Source: Heliobacteriaceae bacterium | GTDB taxonomy: Bacteria; Cyanobacteriota; Vampirovibrionia; Gastranaerophilales; Gastranaerophilaceae | Reading direction: 5' to 3' | Length of the DNA stretch: 40,226 bases | Assembly: GCA_031265495.1 (NCBI GenBank) | Contig: JAISCP010000153.1 | Coordinates: 1-40,226 of the forward strand | In this document: positions 38,931 through 40,226 of the stretch, piece by piece | Position numbering within the stretch: position 1 is the first letter of the stretch | How the letters are laid out: each line of letters starts with the position of its first letter | The notes under the pieces: model-generated | The model's database searches: none | Told to the model about the DNA's origin: nothing | Seen by the model: only the letters and a program-made list of their open reading frames with translations | Made by a program: the position numbers and the translations under genes

Positions 38931-39555
38931 TATTGACCAAATTATAAAAACTTTAAAGCAGGCAAAACAGCCCATGAGTGATTTTGTACACTTGATGGAA
39001 AACTATACAGACCCTTATTTGGTGTTGATTTCGTGTATTCTGAGCCTCAGAACCAATGACAAAACCACTTATCCCGCGACTTTAAGAATGTTTGAACTCG
39101 GCAAAACTCCCGAAGACTTTGCAAAAATTGATGTTAAAAAACTGGAACAAGCAATTTATCCGGTAGGGTTTTACACAAACAAGGCGCGGCAAATAGTTCA
39201 GCTTTCAAAAGAACTGGTTGAAGAATACAATTCAAAAGTGCCGGACACCATTGAAGAACTGATAAAATTCAACGGCGTGGGGCGCAAAACAGCCAATTTG
39301 GTTCTTGCACGAGGGTTTAACAAGCCGGCAATCTGCGTAGATGTACACGTTCACAGGATTTGTAACCGGCTGGGCTACGTCAAAACCAAAACTCCCGAAG
39401 AAACAGAATTTGCACTGCGTGAAAAACTTCCGGTAAAATACTGGATAGACATAAACACCCTTTTGGTAACACACGGACAAAACGTATGCAAGCCGGTCAA
39501 ACCCGATTGTACGCAGTGTCCTGTTGCGCAATATTGTGCAAAAAAAATTATGTAA
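38923..39555 (+). CDS. nth: Endonuclease III (Nth)
   Basis: 210 residues. The helix-hairpin-helix FNGVGRKTANLVLA holds the catalytic lysine K122, and D140 is in ICVDVHVHR. The [4Fe-4S] cluster is bound by C189-x6-C196-x2-C199-x5-C205. Numbering is two residues from the E. coli enzyme. It removes oxidised pyrimidines and cuts AP sites. The usual SxQATD segment is SLRTNDKTT here, so the substrate pocket differs somewhat. Its start overlaps the end of lpxK. Confidence 0.95.
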   Translation: MTDIDQIIKTLKQAKQPMSDFVHLMENYTDPYLVLISCILSLRTNDKTTYPATLRMFELGKTPEDFAKIDVKKLEQAIYPVGFYTNKARQIVQLSKELVEEYNSKVPDTIEELIKFNGVGRKTANLVLARGFNKPAICVDVHVHRICNRLGYVKTKTPEETEFALREKLPVKYWIDINTLLVTHGQNVCKPVKPDCTQCPVAQYCAKKIM

Positions 39556-39651
39556 CAAAATATTACAAGGTTTTATTCAAAAAAGGCAATTTTTCGGAGC
39601 AAAAATTTTTTATATAAATATAAGAAAAAGGAATACGTAAAAGGAATATTT

Positions 39652-39855
39652 ATGAAGGAACAAGAACTCAATACAATGATGTCAGTTGTTGCAGACCCGA
39701 TTGAAAACGTCTACAAGATTGAAACACGAAAAGATTTAGAAGAAATCCGGCGTATTATACGGATATTTGATATTTCCAAAGAGCAGGACAACAAGCACGC
39801 AATGCTCTCGGTAAAAAATCTTGCCACTTTCAGGCTGGTTTTAAGTAATAATTAA
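39652..39855 (+). CDS. Small hypothetical protein, 67 aa
   Basis: Starts MKEQELNTMMSVVADPIENV with a ribosome binding site (AAAAGGAA, 8 nt upstream) and ends SVKNLATFRLVLSNN. Predicted mixed helix/strand, cytoplasmic, charged (KIETRKDLEEIRRIIRIFDI). I recognise no family. A strong intrinsic terminator follows its stop codon, which supports expression. Confidence 0.6.
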   Translation: MKEQELNTMMSVVADPIENVYKIETRKDLEEIRRIIRIFDISKEQDNKHAMLSVKNLATFRLVLSNN

Positions 39856-39859
39856 TAAG

Positions 39860-39883
39860 AAGCCCCGTAACAGGGGCTTTTTT
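39860..39883 (+). terminator. Intrinsic terminator after the 67-aa gene
   Basis: AAGCCCC (39860-39866), a 6-nt loop GTAACA, GGGGCTT (39873-39879), then TTTT to 39883. A strong stem with a U-tract. Confidence 0.9.
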
Positions 39884-39898
39884 AATGTCAATTTTGCA

Positions 39899-40130
39899 TT
39901 GGTGACTAAGTAAATAGGAAAGAGGAAACAGCCCGCATCATGCTGAACAATCTCCCTGTCATGCTGAACTTGTTTCAGCATCTGCACATGACAAATCACG
40001 CCATAACTTCCGAGTAATCCTGAATTACCGGATTGACTTCCGGTGGTTCAGAATCTGGCCACCGATAAAAATATTCAATACCTTTAAGCTTTACTTCCCC
40101 GTACAGAAGGGCATTGTTAACTTTCTATTG
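39899..40130. repeat. Degenerate type A repeat region
   Basis: Contains GTGACTAAGTAAATAGGAAA, then CCTGTCATGCTGAACTTGTT with TCAGCATCTGCACATGAC, and further on AAAAATATTCAATACCTTTA. These are fragments also found in the repeats at 11740-12000 and 23760-23950. No terminal inverted repeats or gene are seen. Confidence 0.5.
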
Positions 40131-40134
40131 CTTC

Positions 40135-40222
40135 GTCATTGCGAGGACGAATGAAATGAGGACGAAGCAATCCAGTAAATTCAACGTTTTTGACTGGATT
40201 GCTTCGCTGCGCTCGCAATGAC
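40135..40222. repeat. Long inverted repeat GTCATTGCGAGG...CGCAATGAC (copy 2)
   Basis: An 88-bp block almost identical in its core (GCAATCCAGTAAATTCAACG, TTTTTGACTGGATTGCTTCG) to 18733-18825. The two ends are inverted copies of each other. The window ends 4 nt later. Confidence 0.75.
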
Positions 40223-40226
40223 AGAG

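Overview
The window reads as chromosomal DNA from a Gram-negative anaerobe with low to moderate GC. The envelope genes (lpxK, a family 9 glycosyltransferase, an MlaD-type MCE protein, murJ, secG) indicate an outer membrane. A prepilin with the N-terminal motif GFTLAEVLITLG, small secreted or NPSFG-type orphan proteins and a respiration-linked PyrK/PyrDB pair resemble what I know of gut Gastranaerophilales (Vampirovibrionia, formerly Melainabacteria). That assignment is inference from recall, not from a search.

Layout. 1-1.2 kb: 5' end of a PEP/pyruvate-binding phosphotransferase gene and a UbiA-like membrane protein (minus strand). 1.2-5.5 kb: a TA-flanked miniature transposon-like repeat, a type II toxin-antitoxin pair with its own promoter/operator, a YjbQ protein, a 54-residue unannotated gene, a secreted repeat protein and an orphan gene. 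5.5-8.3 kb: plsY, a TonB-C-like secreted protein and ffh (minus). 8.4-11.6 kb: tRNA-Ser(UGA), an IS5-type transposase remnant with an apparent internal inversion, and three orphan genes. 12.3-22.4 kb: a nearly complete UMP biosynthesis cluster pyrK-pyrD-pyrE-pyrB-pyrC-pyrF/carA-carB, in which pyrF and carA are one open reading frame and whose leader carries an intrinsic terminator just before pyrK. 22.6-27.5 kb: a small HTH gene and prepilin gene transcribed divergently, nusB, a candidate type I toxin/antisense RNA locus, ftsY, an M14 peptidase and an orphan. 27.9-33.2 kb: cysS, a SpoIID-type protein, murJ and tsaC in a tight cluster. 33.4-36.0 kb: glycosyltransferase, SDR oxidoreductase, secG and an NrtR-type Nudix regulator. 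36.5-39.9 kb: an MCE protein, lpxK, nth and a small orphan.

Functionally the pyr cluster encodes all steps from bicarbonate/glutamine to UMP. Both signal-recognition GTPases (Ffh, FtsY) and SecG are here, as are lipid, lipid A and peptidoglycan precursor functions. Intergenic space is heavily loaded with dispersed palindromic repeats. They fall into several families, some with clean terminal inverted repeats and TA flanks, and some have entered coding sequence (end of pyrC, end of the pyrF/carA fusion, middle of the glycosyltransferase).

The most interesting points are the PyrF-CarA fusion, the candidate attenuator in front of it, the nusB-ftsY antisense RNA/small peptide locus, and a recurring promoter style: -10 boxes (often TGC-extended) lie 6-7 nt from the start codon, implying leaderless mRNAs. 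All calls are from reading the sequence only.
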